From Flavobacteriaceae bacterium HL-DH10 (GTDB taxonomy: Bacteria > Bacteroidota > Bacteroidia > Flavobacteriales > Flavobacteriaceae), in NCBI GenBank assembly GCA_031826515.1, contig CP134536.1, positions 2,796,501 to 2,860,500 on the forward strand: DNA of 64,000 nt, in the 5' to 3' direction. Position 1 is the stretch's first letter, and every line of letters starts with the position of its first letter. The notes under the pieces are model-generated. The model was not told where the DNA came from, searched no databases, and saw only the letters and a list, made by a program, of their open reading frames with translations. Position numbers and translations under genes: made by a program. Shown here one piece after another: positions 7,880-15,528 of this stretch.

Positions 7880-8854
7880 ATGAGTTTTTTTAAAAAAATA
7901 TTTTCTTCAGAAAAAAAAGAGACATTAGATAAAGGTTTAGAAAAAACTAAATCTAGTTTCTTTGGTAAATTAAGTAAAGCTGTAGCAGGAAAATCTAAAG
8001 TAGATGATGATGTTTTAGATAGTTTGGAGGAAGTTTTGGTTTCTAGTGATGTAGGCGTAAATACAACGCTTAAAGTTATTGAACGTATTGAAGCCCGTGT
8101 ATCTAAAGATAAATATTTGGGTACCGATGAATTAAATAAAATTCTTCGCGAAGAAATCGCAGGTTTATTGAGTGAAACTAATACTGGTGAAGACACTGAA
8201 TACACCATTCCTAGTTTACCAAAACAAACTGATGGCACTAAAACACCTTATGTGTTGATGGTAGTTGGTGTAAATGGTGTTGGTAAAACAACTACTATTG
8301 GGAAACTAGCTTATCAGTTTAAAAAACAAGGTTTAAAAGTGGTTTTGGGAGCTGCTGATACATTTAGAGCAGCAGCTATAGATCAATTACAAGTTTGGGC
8401 AGATCGCGTTGATGTGCCTATGGTACGACAAGACATGGGGAGCGATCCTGCATCTGTGGCTTTTGACGCACTACAGTCTGGAGTAAATCAAGAAGCAGAT
8501 GTTATTATTATTGACACTGCGGGACGTTTACATAATAAAGTGAATTTAATGAATGAGCTTACAAAAGTAAAACGCGTCATGCAAAAAGTAGTTAGCGATG
8601 CCCCACACGATGTGTTATTGGTTTTAGACGGCTCAACAGGTCAGAATGCTTTTGAGCAAGCTAAACAGTTTACTGCAGCTACAGAGGTAACGTCTTTAGC
8701 GGTTACAAAACTTGATGGTACAGCAAAAGGCGGTGTAGTAATTGGTATTTCAGATCAATTTAAAATTCCTGTAAAATATATTGGTGTAGGTGAAGGGATT
8801 GAAGATTTACAAGTGTTCAATAAATTTGAATTTGTAGATTCTTTTTTTAAGTAA
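7880..8854 (+). CDS. ftsY: Signal recognition particle receptor FtsY
   Basis: 324 residues. A short charged N-terminal A region (1-40) is followed by the N domain helical bundle and the SRP GTPase G domain: VVGVNGVGKTTTIGKLA (P loop, about 131-147), ADTFRAAAIDQL, IIDTAGRLHNKVNLMNEL and VTKLDGTAKGG. FtsY docks the SRP-ribosome complex at the membrane and delivers nascent membrane proteins to SecYEG. The long acidic A domain of enterobacterial FtsY is absent, as usual in Bacteroidota. Confidence 0.97.
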   Translation: MSFFKKIFSSEKKETLDKGLEKTKSSFFGKLSKAVAGKSKVDDDVLDSLEEVLVSSDVGVNTTLKVIERIEARVSKDKYLGTDELNKILREEIAGLLSETNTGEDTEYTIPSLPKQTDGTKTPYVLMVVGVNGVGKTTTIGKLAYQFKKQGLKVVLGAADTFRAAAIDQLQVWADRVDVPMVRQDMGSDPASVAFDALQSGVNQEADVIIIDTAGRLHNKVNLMNELTKVKRVMQKVVSDAPHDVLLVLDGSTGQNAFEQAKQFTAATEVTSLAVTKLDGTAKGGVVIGISDQFKIPVKYIGVGEGIEDLQVFNKFEFVDSFFK

Positions 8855-8881
8855 GTTTCCTCCAAAATCAGGAATCTCAGG

Positions 8882-9365
8882 TTAATCAATCAATGCATTA
8901 ATCTTCTCCCATAAATCATTATCAAAGTCAGATAAAGTGAAATTGACAGTATTAGCAGTATTCCTCATTCTAATACTTACTAATTTTATACTTGGTATTA
9001 TATAGAATTTTTGATCATTCTTACCTATCTAGAAACTAGAGATGTTGGTGTTTTTTCTGCACTTTCCCCATACCAAGATTTAGATTCGTAATGACCATTT
9101 GAATATGCTTCCAAAACAATTTTACTATGATGTAAAATGATAAAATTTTTTGTGTTTTTTTTTCTTCTAAGAAATCTATTAATGGTTGGAGTTGACTTTC
9201 ATTCCAATTTAAATCTGTTTTAGATTCTGTCCCCCATGTATCCGTATTAATAGGAGGGAAGTATATCTCACCTTTAATAGGTGCTTTAGTTTCATCTTTA
9301 TTATCAGATAAAAAACCTAAAACAATAACAAAACTGGTATTGAAAGCTAAAGAGGTTTCATGTGT
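8882..9365 (-). pseudogene. Remnant of a beta-lactamase-family serine hydrolase gene
   Basis: No intact ORF, but the reverse strand still reads as protein in pieces. From about 9365, in one frame: VIVLGFLSDNKDE, then LNWNESQLQPLIDFLEEKKT. After a frameshift near 9150 the next piece is ILHHSKIVLEAYSNGHYESK and WYGESAEKTPTSL. After a junction near 9030 the final piece is KFYIIPSIKLVSIRM ending DLWEKINALID and a stop (8882-8884). These resemble the N-terminal strand and SxxK region (here AEKT, so Ser is lost) and the very C-terminus of class C beta-lactamase-like hydrolases. About 200 central residues are missing. The family call comes from remembered family patterns. Confidence 0.6.
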
Positions 9366-9388
9366 TTATATTATTGTTCTTTATCGTA

Positions 9389-9450
9389 CACATGTAACAT
9401 TCATTTAATCATTTTCTTGGGTATCGAAAATTTAGTTATGAATGTTTCAT
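9389..9450. repeat. Covarying hairpin repeat, copy A
   Basis: A 62-bp block with arms CATTCAT (9398-9404) and ATGAATG (9438-9444) enclosing CTTGGGTATCGAAAATTTAG. A homologous block at 22610-22671 has arms CATCTAT/ATAGATG, so the stem bases differ but pairing is kept. An inner TTTTC/GAAAA stem is possible. It lies between the serine hydrolase remnant and the rimO promoter. The rest of 9451-9562 shows no gene. Confidence 0.6.
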
Positions 9451-9562
9451 AATGTAGGTTTTTGTAGTTTATACTCTCAAATATAAAAAAAGGTTTAGTT
9501 AATAATTTATAAACCTAGTTCGTTAATCGCTAATCTACATTCGTTAATCCACAATCATTGTG

Positions 9563-9570
9563 TATCTTTG
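9563..9570 (+). promoter_or_regulatory. Promoter -7 element of rimO
   Basis: TATCTTTG, an exact TAnnTTTG match, 20 bp upstream of the rimO ATG and followed by CGCCC. The -33 element is weak (TTCG near 9540). Confidence 0.6.
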
Positions 9571-9590
9571 CGCCCTGATTTATAGAAAGT

Positions 9591-10895
9591 ATGCGCACAA
9601 AAACTCTTAAGAAAAACAAGATTAATGTTGTAACCCTTGGTTGTAGTAAAAATGTTTACGACAGTGAAGTGTTAATGGGGCAGTTAAAAGCTAGTGGAAA
9701 AGATGTAGTTCATGAAGAAGAAGGTAATATTGTAGTTATTAATACCTGTGGGTTTATTAATAATGCGAAAGAAGAGAGCGTCAATACAATTCTAGAGTAC
9801 GTACAGAAAAAACAAGATGGCGATGTCGATAAAGTGTTTGTTACAGGATGTCTGAGTGAGCGTTATAAGCCAGATTTGGTAAAAGAAATACCAAATGTAG
9901 ATGAGTATTTTGGTACGACAGAATTACCAGGTTTATTAAAAGCTTTGGGAGCCGATTATAAGCATGAGTTAATAGGTGAACGTTTAACTACAACACCAAA
10001 AAACTATGCATATTTAAAAATTGCTGAAGGTTGTGACAGACCTTGTTCGTTTTGTGCTATTCCAATAATGCGAGGCAAACATAAAAGTACTCCCATTGAA
10101 AACCTTGTTACAGAAGCTGAAAAATTAGCAGCCAATGGTGTTAAAGAACTTATTTTAATTGCTCAAGATTTAACGTATTACGGTCTTGATATCTATAAAA
10201 AGCGTAACCTAGCCGAATTACTAGAAGCTTTAGTAAAAGTAGAAGGTGTTGAGTGGATTCGTTTGCATTATGCATTTCCAACGGGGTTTCCTTTGGATGT
10301 GTTAGATGTCATGAATCGTGAACCTAAAATTTGTAATTATTTAGATATACCGTTACAACATATTTCTGATGCTATTTTAAAAAGTATGCGTCGTGGTACA
10401 ACTAAAGAGAAAACCACCAAGCTTATTCATCAGTTTAGAGAAGCGGTTCCTAATATGACTATTAGAACGACACTTATTGTAGGGTATCCAGGAGAAACAG
10501 AAGAGAATTTTCAAGAATTAAAACAATGGGTACAAGATATGCGTTTTGAGCGTTTAGGATGCTTTACGTATAGCCATGAAGAAAATACACATGCTTATAA
10601 TTTAGAAGATGATGTTCCTGAAGATGTAAAGATTGACAGAGCAAATCAGATTATGGAAATTCAGTCACAAATTTCTTGGGAATTGAATCAGCAAAAAATA
10701 GGACAAACTTTTAAAGTGGTTATCGACAGAAAAGAAGGTAACTATTTTGTTGGACGTACTGAATTTGATTCTCCAGATGTAGATAACGAAGTGCTTATTG
10801 ATGCCTCTAAAACCTATTTAAAAACAGGTGAATTTGCGACTATAAAAATTATTGAAGCAGAAGATTTTGATCTTTATGGTGAGGTTGTAAACTAA
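9591..10895 (+). CDS. rimO: Ribosomal protein S12 methylthiotransferase RimO
   Basis: 434 residues. RimO is a radical SAM enzyme that puts a methylthio group on the conserved aspartate of ribosomal protein S12. The N-terminal UPF0004 domain has three cluster cysteines (Cys18 in TLGCSKN, Cys53 in NTCGF, Cys87 in TGCLSER). The radical SAM motif CDRPCSFC has Cys148, Cys152 and Cys155, and a TRAM domain occupies about 370-434. The TLGCSKNxxDSE start and DIPLQHISDAILKSMRRG separate RimO from MiaB. Single gene with its own promoter. Confidence 0.96.
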   Translation: MRTKTLKKNKINVVTLGCSKNVYDSEVLMGQLKASGKDVVHEEEGNIVVINTCGFINNAKEESVNTILEYVQKKQDGDVDKVFVTGCLSERYKPDLVKEIPNVDEYFGTTELPGLLKALGADYKHELIGERLTTTPKNYAYLKIAEGCDRPCSFCAIPIMRGKHKSTPIENLVTEAEKLAANGVKELILIAQDLTYYGLDIYKKRNLAELLEALVKVEGVEWIRLHYAFPTGFPLDVLDVMNREPKICNYLDIPLQHISDAILKSMRRGTTKEKTTKLIHQFREAVPNMTIRTTLIVGYPGETEENFQELKQWVQDMRFERLGCFTYSHEENTHAYNLEDDVPEDVKIDRANQIMEIQSQISWELNQQKIGQTFKVVIDRKEGNYFVGRTEFDSPDVDNEVLIDASKTYLKTGEFATIKIIEAEDFDLYGEVVN

Positions 10896-10900
10896 GTTTT

Positions 10901-10925
10901 TGTCATTCCTGCGAAGGCAGGAATC
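10901..10925 (-). repeat. REP-like palindrome, AGATTCC type
   Basis: GTCATTCCTGCGAAGGCAGG then AATCT. The stem ATTCCTGC/GCAGGAAT is perfect. On the minus strand it reads AGATTCC...GAATGAC, the shared frame of the palindromes in this window. It starts six bases after the rimO stop. Confidence 0.75.
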
Positions 10926-10972
10926 TAATAATTGATAGAATATTTTTGAGATATTAAAAAATAGCTGTTTTA

Positions 10973-11025
10973 TAATACCATTACTATAGTAATTCAGTAA
11001 TAAGTTTTCTATAGTAATGGTATTA
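10973..11025. terminator. Long perfect inverted repeat between convergent genes
   Basis: TAATACCATTACTATAG (10973-10989) pairs perfectly over 17 bp with CTATAGTAATGGTATTA (11009-11025) across a 19-base loop. It lies between the ends of rimO and the leftward sterol desaturase gene. It probably serves as a two-way terminator, although the T runs are poor, so this is tentative. Confidence 0.5.
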
Positions 11026-11048
11026 AATTAATTTATCACCTAAAATTT

Positions 11049-11924
11049 TTACCGCTGTCCTTTTTTAAAACCATAGGTGTTTTGATGAATAAAATCTTTT
11101 GGGAATTTATCATCACCTTTAAAGCCTATTTCTATAGTGCCACTATCTTCTGGTATATAATTGGTTTTAAAAATATAGTCCCAAAGGCTTAAACTTATAC
11201 CATAATTCACGCCATATTTTCCTTTTGGTAATACATAGGCATGATGATATAAATGCATAACAGGATTGTTTAAAAGGTACTTTAAAGGTCCCCAAGTAAT
11301 TTTAATATTGGCGTGATTAAAGTGACCAATGGCAATGGCAATGAAATGAATAATATAAGCTTGATCAGGTTCAAAGCCCCCTATAATCATAACTCCAAAA
11401 GTTTTTAGAGGCTTGTAAAATATGTTTTCCATCCAATGGAATCTTAAATGCGCTGCGAATCCCATTTCTTTGACGCTATGATGTACTTTATGAAATTTCC
11501 AGAGGAAAGGATATTTATGTAATAATACATGAGTAAACCATTGCACAAAGTCAAGTATAATAAAGAATACTAATAATTGTAGCCACGGAGACCATTCAGA
11601 AATATCGAATAAAGCGAGACTTTTTGCTGTGATATTAATTTCACCAAAAGCTAATCCTAAAATTTTATAAACACCACTAATTACAATAGAAAAGATGAAA
11701 AAATTAAAGAACATATAAAATGCATCTAACCAAAAGTCACGTCTAAAAATAGATTGTTCTTTTCGCCATGGAAAGGCAATTTCTAAAAGCCAAACAAAAA
11801 GCGAAATTGCTATAAGTCCCCAAAAATAGTTTGTATACCATGGTACTTCAAAAATTATAGATTTCCATGTCCAATTTACACTTCCTTGAAAAGCATTAAT
11901 AAATGCGTCTAGATATTTTTCCAT
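11049..11924 (-). CDS. Sterol desaturase / fatty acid hydroxylase family membrane protein
   Basis: 291 residues with several membrane helices (about 30-50, 70-95, 120-140). The three histidine clusters of the di-iron hydroxylase superfamily are present: HVLLH, HKVHHS and HLYHH, with HFNHAN between. Such enzymes oxidise alkyl chains of lipids or sterol-like molecules with O2 at the membrane; the substrate is unknown. Last of three leftward genes, 31 bp after the cytochrome c gene. Whether it takes part in sulfite oxidation is doubtful; it may only share the transcript. Confidence 0.87.
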   Translation of the reverse strand: MEKYLDAFINAFQGSVNWTWKSIIFEVPWYTNYFWGLIAISLFVWLLEIAFPWRKEQSIFRRDFWLDAFYMFFNFFIFSIVISGVYKILGLAFGEINITAKSLALFDISEWSPWLQLLVFFIILDFVQWFTHVLLHKYPFLWKFHKVHHSVKEMGFAAHLRFHWMENIFYKPLKTFGVMIIGGFEPDQAYIIHFIAIAIGHFNHANIKITWGPLKYLLNNPVMHLYHHAYVLPKGKYGVNYGISLSLWDYIFKTNYIPEDSGTIEIGFKGDDKFPKDFIHQNTYGFKKGQR

Positions 11925-11955
11925 TTTAATTGTATTTTAATGTTATATAATTTTA

Positions 11956-12432
11956 CTAATTGTTTAGTTCGTACCAGTCTATATCTGTTAATACGGCACG
12001 CCTTCCTATAGCTTTTGGAGGATAATTGGTTACTAAATAATTAACTATAACCTCTTGGTTTCTTCCTAAATCCCAAAGATTTTGTGTTTCCTGCATCCAT
12101 TTAATAGTTGTATTCCATCGTTCTGCAGTCATTCTATTTTGTGTTACTAATTTTGCTGAATGACAATTAGTACAATTGTTTACAACCAACATTAATCCTT
12201 CTGCATCTACTAAACCTGTTCTAACATGAATACCATTTTCAATGCGGTCTTCATCAATTTCAACGGGAGCCACAGCAATAGTTTTAGGTTCCGATTTAAA
12301 ATCAAAGAACGAAGGATTAGACATATAATAAAGTATAAGACCTCCTGTTATTACAAATAACGCCAAAAGAAGCATCAATAACCGATGCACTTTTATTATT
12401 AAGGTTCTGAATACTTTTTCGCTAATCATCAC
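11956..12432 (-). CDS. Membrane-anchored c-type cytochrome, partner of the sulfite oxidase
   Basis: 158 residues. One N-terminal membrane helix (about 17-38) anchors a periplasmic domain with a single haem motif CTNCH (Cys87, Cys90, His91). MTAERWNTTIKWMQ holds a candidate axial Met. It overlaps the upstream molybdoenzyme gene by 4 bp, the arrangement of SorA/SorB-type sulfite dehydrogenases, in which the cytochrome takes electrons from the molybdenum subunit. Assignment as the SorB-like electron acceptor is inferred from gene order. Confidence 0.82.
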   Translation of the reverse strand: MMISEKVFRTLIIKVHRLLMLLLALFVITGGLILYYMSNPSFFDFKSEPKTIAVAPVEIDEDRIENGIHVRTGLVDAEGLMLVVNNCTNCHSAKLVTQNRMTAERWNTTIKWMQETQNLWDLGRNQEVIVNYLVTNYPPKAIGRRAVLTDIDWYELNN

Positions 12433-13649
12433 TTAACTTTTACAGCAATTCTATGACACGCATTATTTAAATATCCTTTAGGATTCCATCCTGGTAATAA
12501 CATAGGTTGAGCCATACCATTACTATCTGTTGCTCGTGCCCAAACTTCATAATACCCCGCTTTAGGAAAATTTACTTGAGCTGAAAAATGTTGCCATGAT
12601 AAACGGTTTACTGGTTTTTCAACTGGACAGGCTGCCCAAGTAGATCCATAATCTATAGAGTATTCCATTTTAGAAACTTCAAGTTCTCCAGCCCAGGCAT
12701 GTCCTCTAATAGTTAAGGGCTTTCCTTTATTAATGATGGCACCCGTTTTAGGATAGGTTATTAATGATTTTACAGGCATCGACTCAATAATGCACAGATC
12801 TTCATCTTTTACTTTTTCGCCAGGAGCTACGGGAGCACAAGGCACTCTATAAGCTGTTCCAGTCATTTTTGTACCATCATGAACTTTATTACGAATGCTA
12901 ATTGTATGGATCCATTTTCCTGAAACTGAAGCAGGCCATCCACCAGCAACCAAGCGTAACGGATAACCATGTACTAAAGGAATATCCTCATCATTCATTT
13001 TAAAAGCTAAAATAGTTTCATCTTGTAATGCTTTTTGCATGGGGCAACCTCTAGAAATAGGTTCTTTATTAGGATCCATGCTCAAATGTTTATCTATAGC
13101 ATGGTAACCAATATAAACTGCATCATTTTTAATACCTGCATCTTCTAATACATCTCGCAGCCTAACACCTGTCCAAGAGGCACAGTGTATTGCACCAACG
13201 GTCCATTGGTTTCCTTTTGCTGGTGGATTAAATTCGCTTCGCCCATTACCACCACATTCTATAGCTAATTGATAGGTGTAGTGTTTGAATTTTGATTTTA
13301 ATTCTAAAAGGGTGTATTCTTTTTTATTAATGACTGATTCACCATCTATAGTCAGTTTCCAAGACTTAGCATCAATACGCTCAGGAACGAGTCCATTATT
13401 TCTAATAAACATACAGGAATTAGGTGTGATTTTGTCATCTAATAAATGCGCTTGTGCTTCAATATTCCATGGTTTGTCGTTAAGAACAATCATTTCAGGA
13501 TGTTTATTAAACATTTTAAAAGGATCTGGGTCTTGTAACGCTAAAGGTGTGTATCCATCAAGTATTTTAGTACCAAAAACAAGCTCTGTGCCAATAAGGG
13601 TTGCAAACGTACTTAAAGTTGCATTTTTTACAAACTCTCTTCTTTTCAA
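12429..13649 (-). CDS. Sulfite oxidase family molybdopterin enzyme (SorA-like)
   Basis: 406 residues. The N-terminus MKRREFVKNATLSTFATLIG is a twin-arginine signal, so the protein is exported folded with its cofactor. The oxidoreductase molybdopterin domain covers about 60-270, with the likely Mo-ligand Cys132 in AIECGGNGRS and HGYPLRLVAGGWPA. The C-terminal Mo-co dimerisation domain covers 290-406. It most likely oxidises sulfite to sulfate in the periplasm and passes electrons to the overlapping cytochrome c. Another sulfite-oxidase-fold activity such as YedY-type reduction is less likely, since the dimerisation domain is present. It is divergent from the gene at 13947. Confidence 0.87.
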   Translation of the reverse strand: MKRREFVKNATLSTFATLIGTELVFGTKILDGYTPLALQDPDPFKMFNKHPEMIVLNDKPWNIEAQAHLLDDKITPNSCMFIRNNGLVPERIDAKSWKLTIDGESVINKKEYTLLELKSKFKHYTYQLAIECGGNGRSEFNPPAKGNQWTVGAIHCASWTGVRLRDVLEDAGIKNDAVYIGYHAIDKHLSMDPNKEPISRGCPMQKALQDETILAFKMNDEDIPLVHGYPLRLVAGGWPASVSGKWIHTISIRNKVHDGTKMTGTAYRVPCAPVAPGEKVKDEDLCIIESMPVKSLITYPKTGAIINKGKPLTIRGHAWAGELEVSKMEYSIDYGSTWAACPVEKPVNRLSWQHFSAQVNFPKAGYYEVWARATDSNGMAQPMLLPGWNPKGYLNNACHRIAVKVK

Positions 13650-13716
13650 TTTGATTGATTTAATAAGTTCTTACAATAAAGATGTATTCAAATTACGACT
13701 TCAAAAAATTATAGAG

Positions 13717-13732
13717 TGTAACTAATGTTACA
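13717..13732. promoter_or_regulatory. Crp/Fnr-like operator, sorA side
   Basis: TGTAACTAATGTTACA, a perfect 16-bp palindrome with Crp/Fnr-family geometry (TGTAA-N6-TTACA), 68 bp upstream of the sulfite oxidase start. Confidence 0.5.
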
Positions 13733-13876
13733 ATTGTTAAATAATGTAGTCCTAAATATAATTTATAAATCAATATTAAAGATTTTTATTGGTTATTAAG
13801 CTGATTGATATCAGTTTGCAATCTTTGTATAAATATTATATTGTTACCCCAAATAAATATAATGAATAGTCTTTTA

Positions 13877-13892
13877 TGTAACACTTGTCACA
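13877..13892. promoter_or_regulatory. Crp/Fnr-like operator, membrane protein side
   Basis: TGTAACACTTGTCACA, a 16-bp near-palindrome of the same type as the box at 13717 (shared TGTAAC, TGT-ACA), 55 bp upstream of the start at 13947. The rest of the 297-bp divergent region is AT-rich without a gene. Confidence 0.5.
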
Positions 13893-13946
13893 TTAAAAAG
13901 GATTAAATAAATCTATATTGTTACTAATTAAAAAATACATTTAGTT

Positions 13947-14636
13947 ATGAAAGTTCAAAAAAAAGATTTCGAAACCAGTTTTACAGGTTGGGCATTTATT
14001 TTTGCAGCTCTGCTATTATGGTTAGGTTGGGCATTATCATCACATCATATTGGGGAGTATATTGTAGCTTCAGATTTTACTGCTATTGGCGAGAATGTTT
14101 GGTATTGGATATGGATGTATAGAATTCATATTTTTGGTTGGGTTACTATGGCTATTGCTACATTTTCATTAGTATCTATTACGGCTCGAAAACCATATCG
14201 TGTTGTTATATTGCCAGGAGCAGGTATGCTTATTGTTGGGACTTTTACCTTGGCTATTGCATCGGCTTATTTTTATAATTATGGTGCTTGGGGAGTTGGA
14301 CAAACAGCAGGTAAATCGGCAGCAGAAATAAATGAGTTTGTAGACAATATTCTATTTACTAACCAATATGTAACTTGTTTTATACGTTTTGGGCGTATTT
14401 TTTCTGGTGTAGGTTTAGTGTTATTAGGATTTGCTTTTGTTAAATGGTATATAGTAAGCAAATGGTTAGGTTGGTTTACAGCATTATTAGGACTTGTTGC
14501 TATGGGCATTATTTTAGCTATTCCAGATAATTACGAAATTTACAAACCTATATTTCATGTAAAAGCGATTTGGTTACTTATAATGGGCATTGTTATTCTT
14601 AAAAGAGGTGTTAGTTTACAAGAAGTTAAATTATAA
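13947..14636 (+). CDS. Six-helix membrane protein of unknown function
   Basis: 229 residues, six predicted membrane helices (about 15-32, 50-75, 80-105, 145-170, 173-193, 203-220). Histidines sit at helix edges (SSHHIGEY, RIHIFGW, FHVKAIW), which could bind haem or a metal, but no known motif is complete. I do not recognise the family. It is divergent from the sulfite oxidase operon, and each side has a Crp/Fnr-like box, so both may answer to the same regulator. A link to respiration or reactive nitrogen or sulfur species is a guess from context. Confidence 0.8.
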   Translation: MKVQKKDFETSFTGWAFIFAALLLWLGWALSSHHIGEYIVASDFTAIGENVWYWIWMYRIHIFGWVTMAIATFSLVSITARKPYRVVILPGAGMLIVGTFTLAIASAYFYNYGAWGVGQTAGKSAAEINEFVDNILFTNQYVTCFIRFGRIFSGVGLVLLGFAFVKWYIVSKWLGWFTALLGLVAMGIILAIPDNYEIYKPIFHVKAIWLLIMGIVILKRGVSLQEVKL

Positions 14637-14688
14637 ATTTATTTTTTAGTAAGCCATATTGTGTTATTTTCAATAAACACTTTTAAGT

Positions 14689-15381
14689 ATGTTTTTTAAA
14701 AATTTCTCAGAGTTTCTTTTTGATTTATATGAGGAACCAATACGAGTCATTGATTCAACTATTGAAAACTCAAAATATATAGAGATTGATTTATCTATAC
14801 ATAATAAGGTTTTAAATAAATTAGATGTGTCTTCAGCATCAACATTAGGTGATTATATTACAAATCATATTAAAAAGCATAATGCTCATGTTGCTTTTGG
14901 AGGCTATAATGAAACCCGAAATATTTATAAGCGAAATACTCATTTTAATGATGAAAGTTCTACCGAGCGAAATATTCATTTAGGTGTAGATTTATGGTGT
15001 GATGTTAACACACCTGTTTTTGCACCTTTAGATGCAACCGTACATAGTTTTAAAAATAATGCTAATTATGGCGATTACGGACCAACCATTATTTTAAAGC
15101 ACGATATTAAAAATGTTGAATTTTATACGCTTTACGGACATTTAAGTTTAAGCTCAATTACTGGCTTAAAAGTTGGTGAAAAAATTAAACAAGGCGAACA
15201 AATTGCAGTTTTAGGGGGTGCTATTGTTAATGGTAATTATCCTCCACATTTACATTTTCAAATTATAAAAGATATACAAGGTTTTAAAGGAGATTATTCT
15301 GGAGTGTGTAGTTTGCAAAACTTAAAGTTTTATTTAAGTAATTGTCCGAACCCAAATGTTATTTTAAAGTTGGGATTTTAG
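14689..15381 (+). CDS. M23 family (LytM-type) metallopeptidase
   Basis: 230 residues. The M23 zinc site is complete: His97 and Asp101 in HLGVD, and His187-Leu-His189 in PPHLHFQ, with LYGHLS and KQGEQIAVLGG in between. M23 enzymes usually cut peptide cross-links of peptidoglycan. There is no signal peptide: the N-terminus MFFKNFSEFLFDLYEEP is not hydrophobic enough, so a cytoplasmic location or non-classical export is possible, which is unusual for the family. It stands alone between the membrane protein gene and the attC-like site. Confidence 0.87.
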   Translation: MFFKNFSEFLFDLYEEPIRVIDSTIENSKYIEIDLSIHNKVLNKLDVSSASTLGDYITNHIKKHNAHVAFGGYNETRNIYKRNTHFNDESSTERNIHLGVDLWCDVNTPVFAPLDATVHSFKNNANYGDYGPTIILKHDIKNVEFYTLYGHLSLSSITGLKVGEKIKQGEQIAVLGGAIVNGNYPPHLHFQIIKDIQGFKGDYSGVCSLQNLKFYLSNCPNPNVILKLGF

Positions 15382-15388
15382 AATATTC

Positions 15389-15520
15389 GTTTAACGATAA
15401 ATTGTATGAGTAGTGGCAGGTTGCATAGTAGTTCCCACTCAAACCGCTACGCAGTTTGAGTGGGCTACAAGTCTTGATGTTTAGCACTTTACCTGCCATT
15501 ACTTATACAAAATGTTAGGC
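15389..15520 (-). repeat. attC-like recombination site at the cassette 3' end
   Basis: Read on the minus strand: GCCTAAC (15520-15514, RYYYAAC consensus), then a long hairpin, then GTTAAAC (15395-15389, GTTRRRY consensus). Inside, TTGTATGAGTAGTGGCAGGT pairs with ACCTGCCATTACTTATACAA with two G-T pairs, and CCCACTCAAAC pairs perfectly with GTTTGAGTGGG. The total is 132 bp, within the attC size range. It begins 8 bp after the stop of the serine hydrolase gene, as in integron cassettes. Confidence 0.65.
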
Positions 15521-15528
15521 AACATTTT

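Noticed and set aside
11049-13649. SoxCD-type thiosulfate oxidation
   Set aside because: No other sox genes are nearby, and the small overlapping mono-haem cytochrome fits a SorAB-type sulfite dehydrogenase better.
13285-13725. 146-residue forward ORF overlapping the sulfite oxidase gene
   Set aside because: Antisense shadow of a well-conserved Tat-exported molybdoenzyme, with no recognisable protein features and no fitting promoter.
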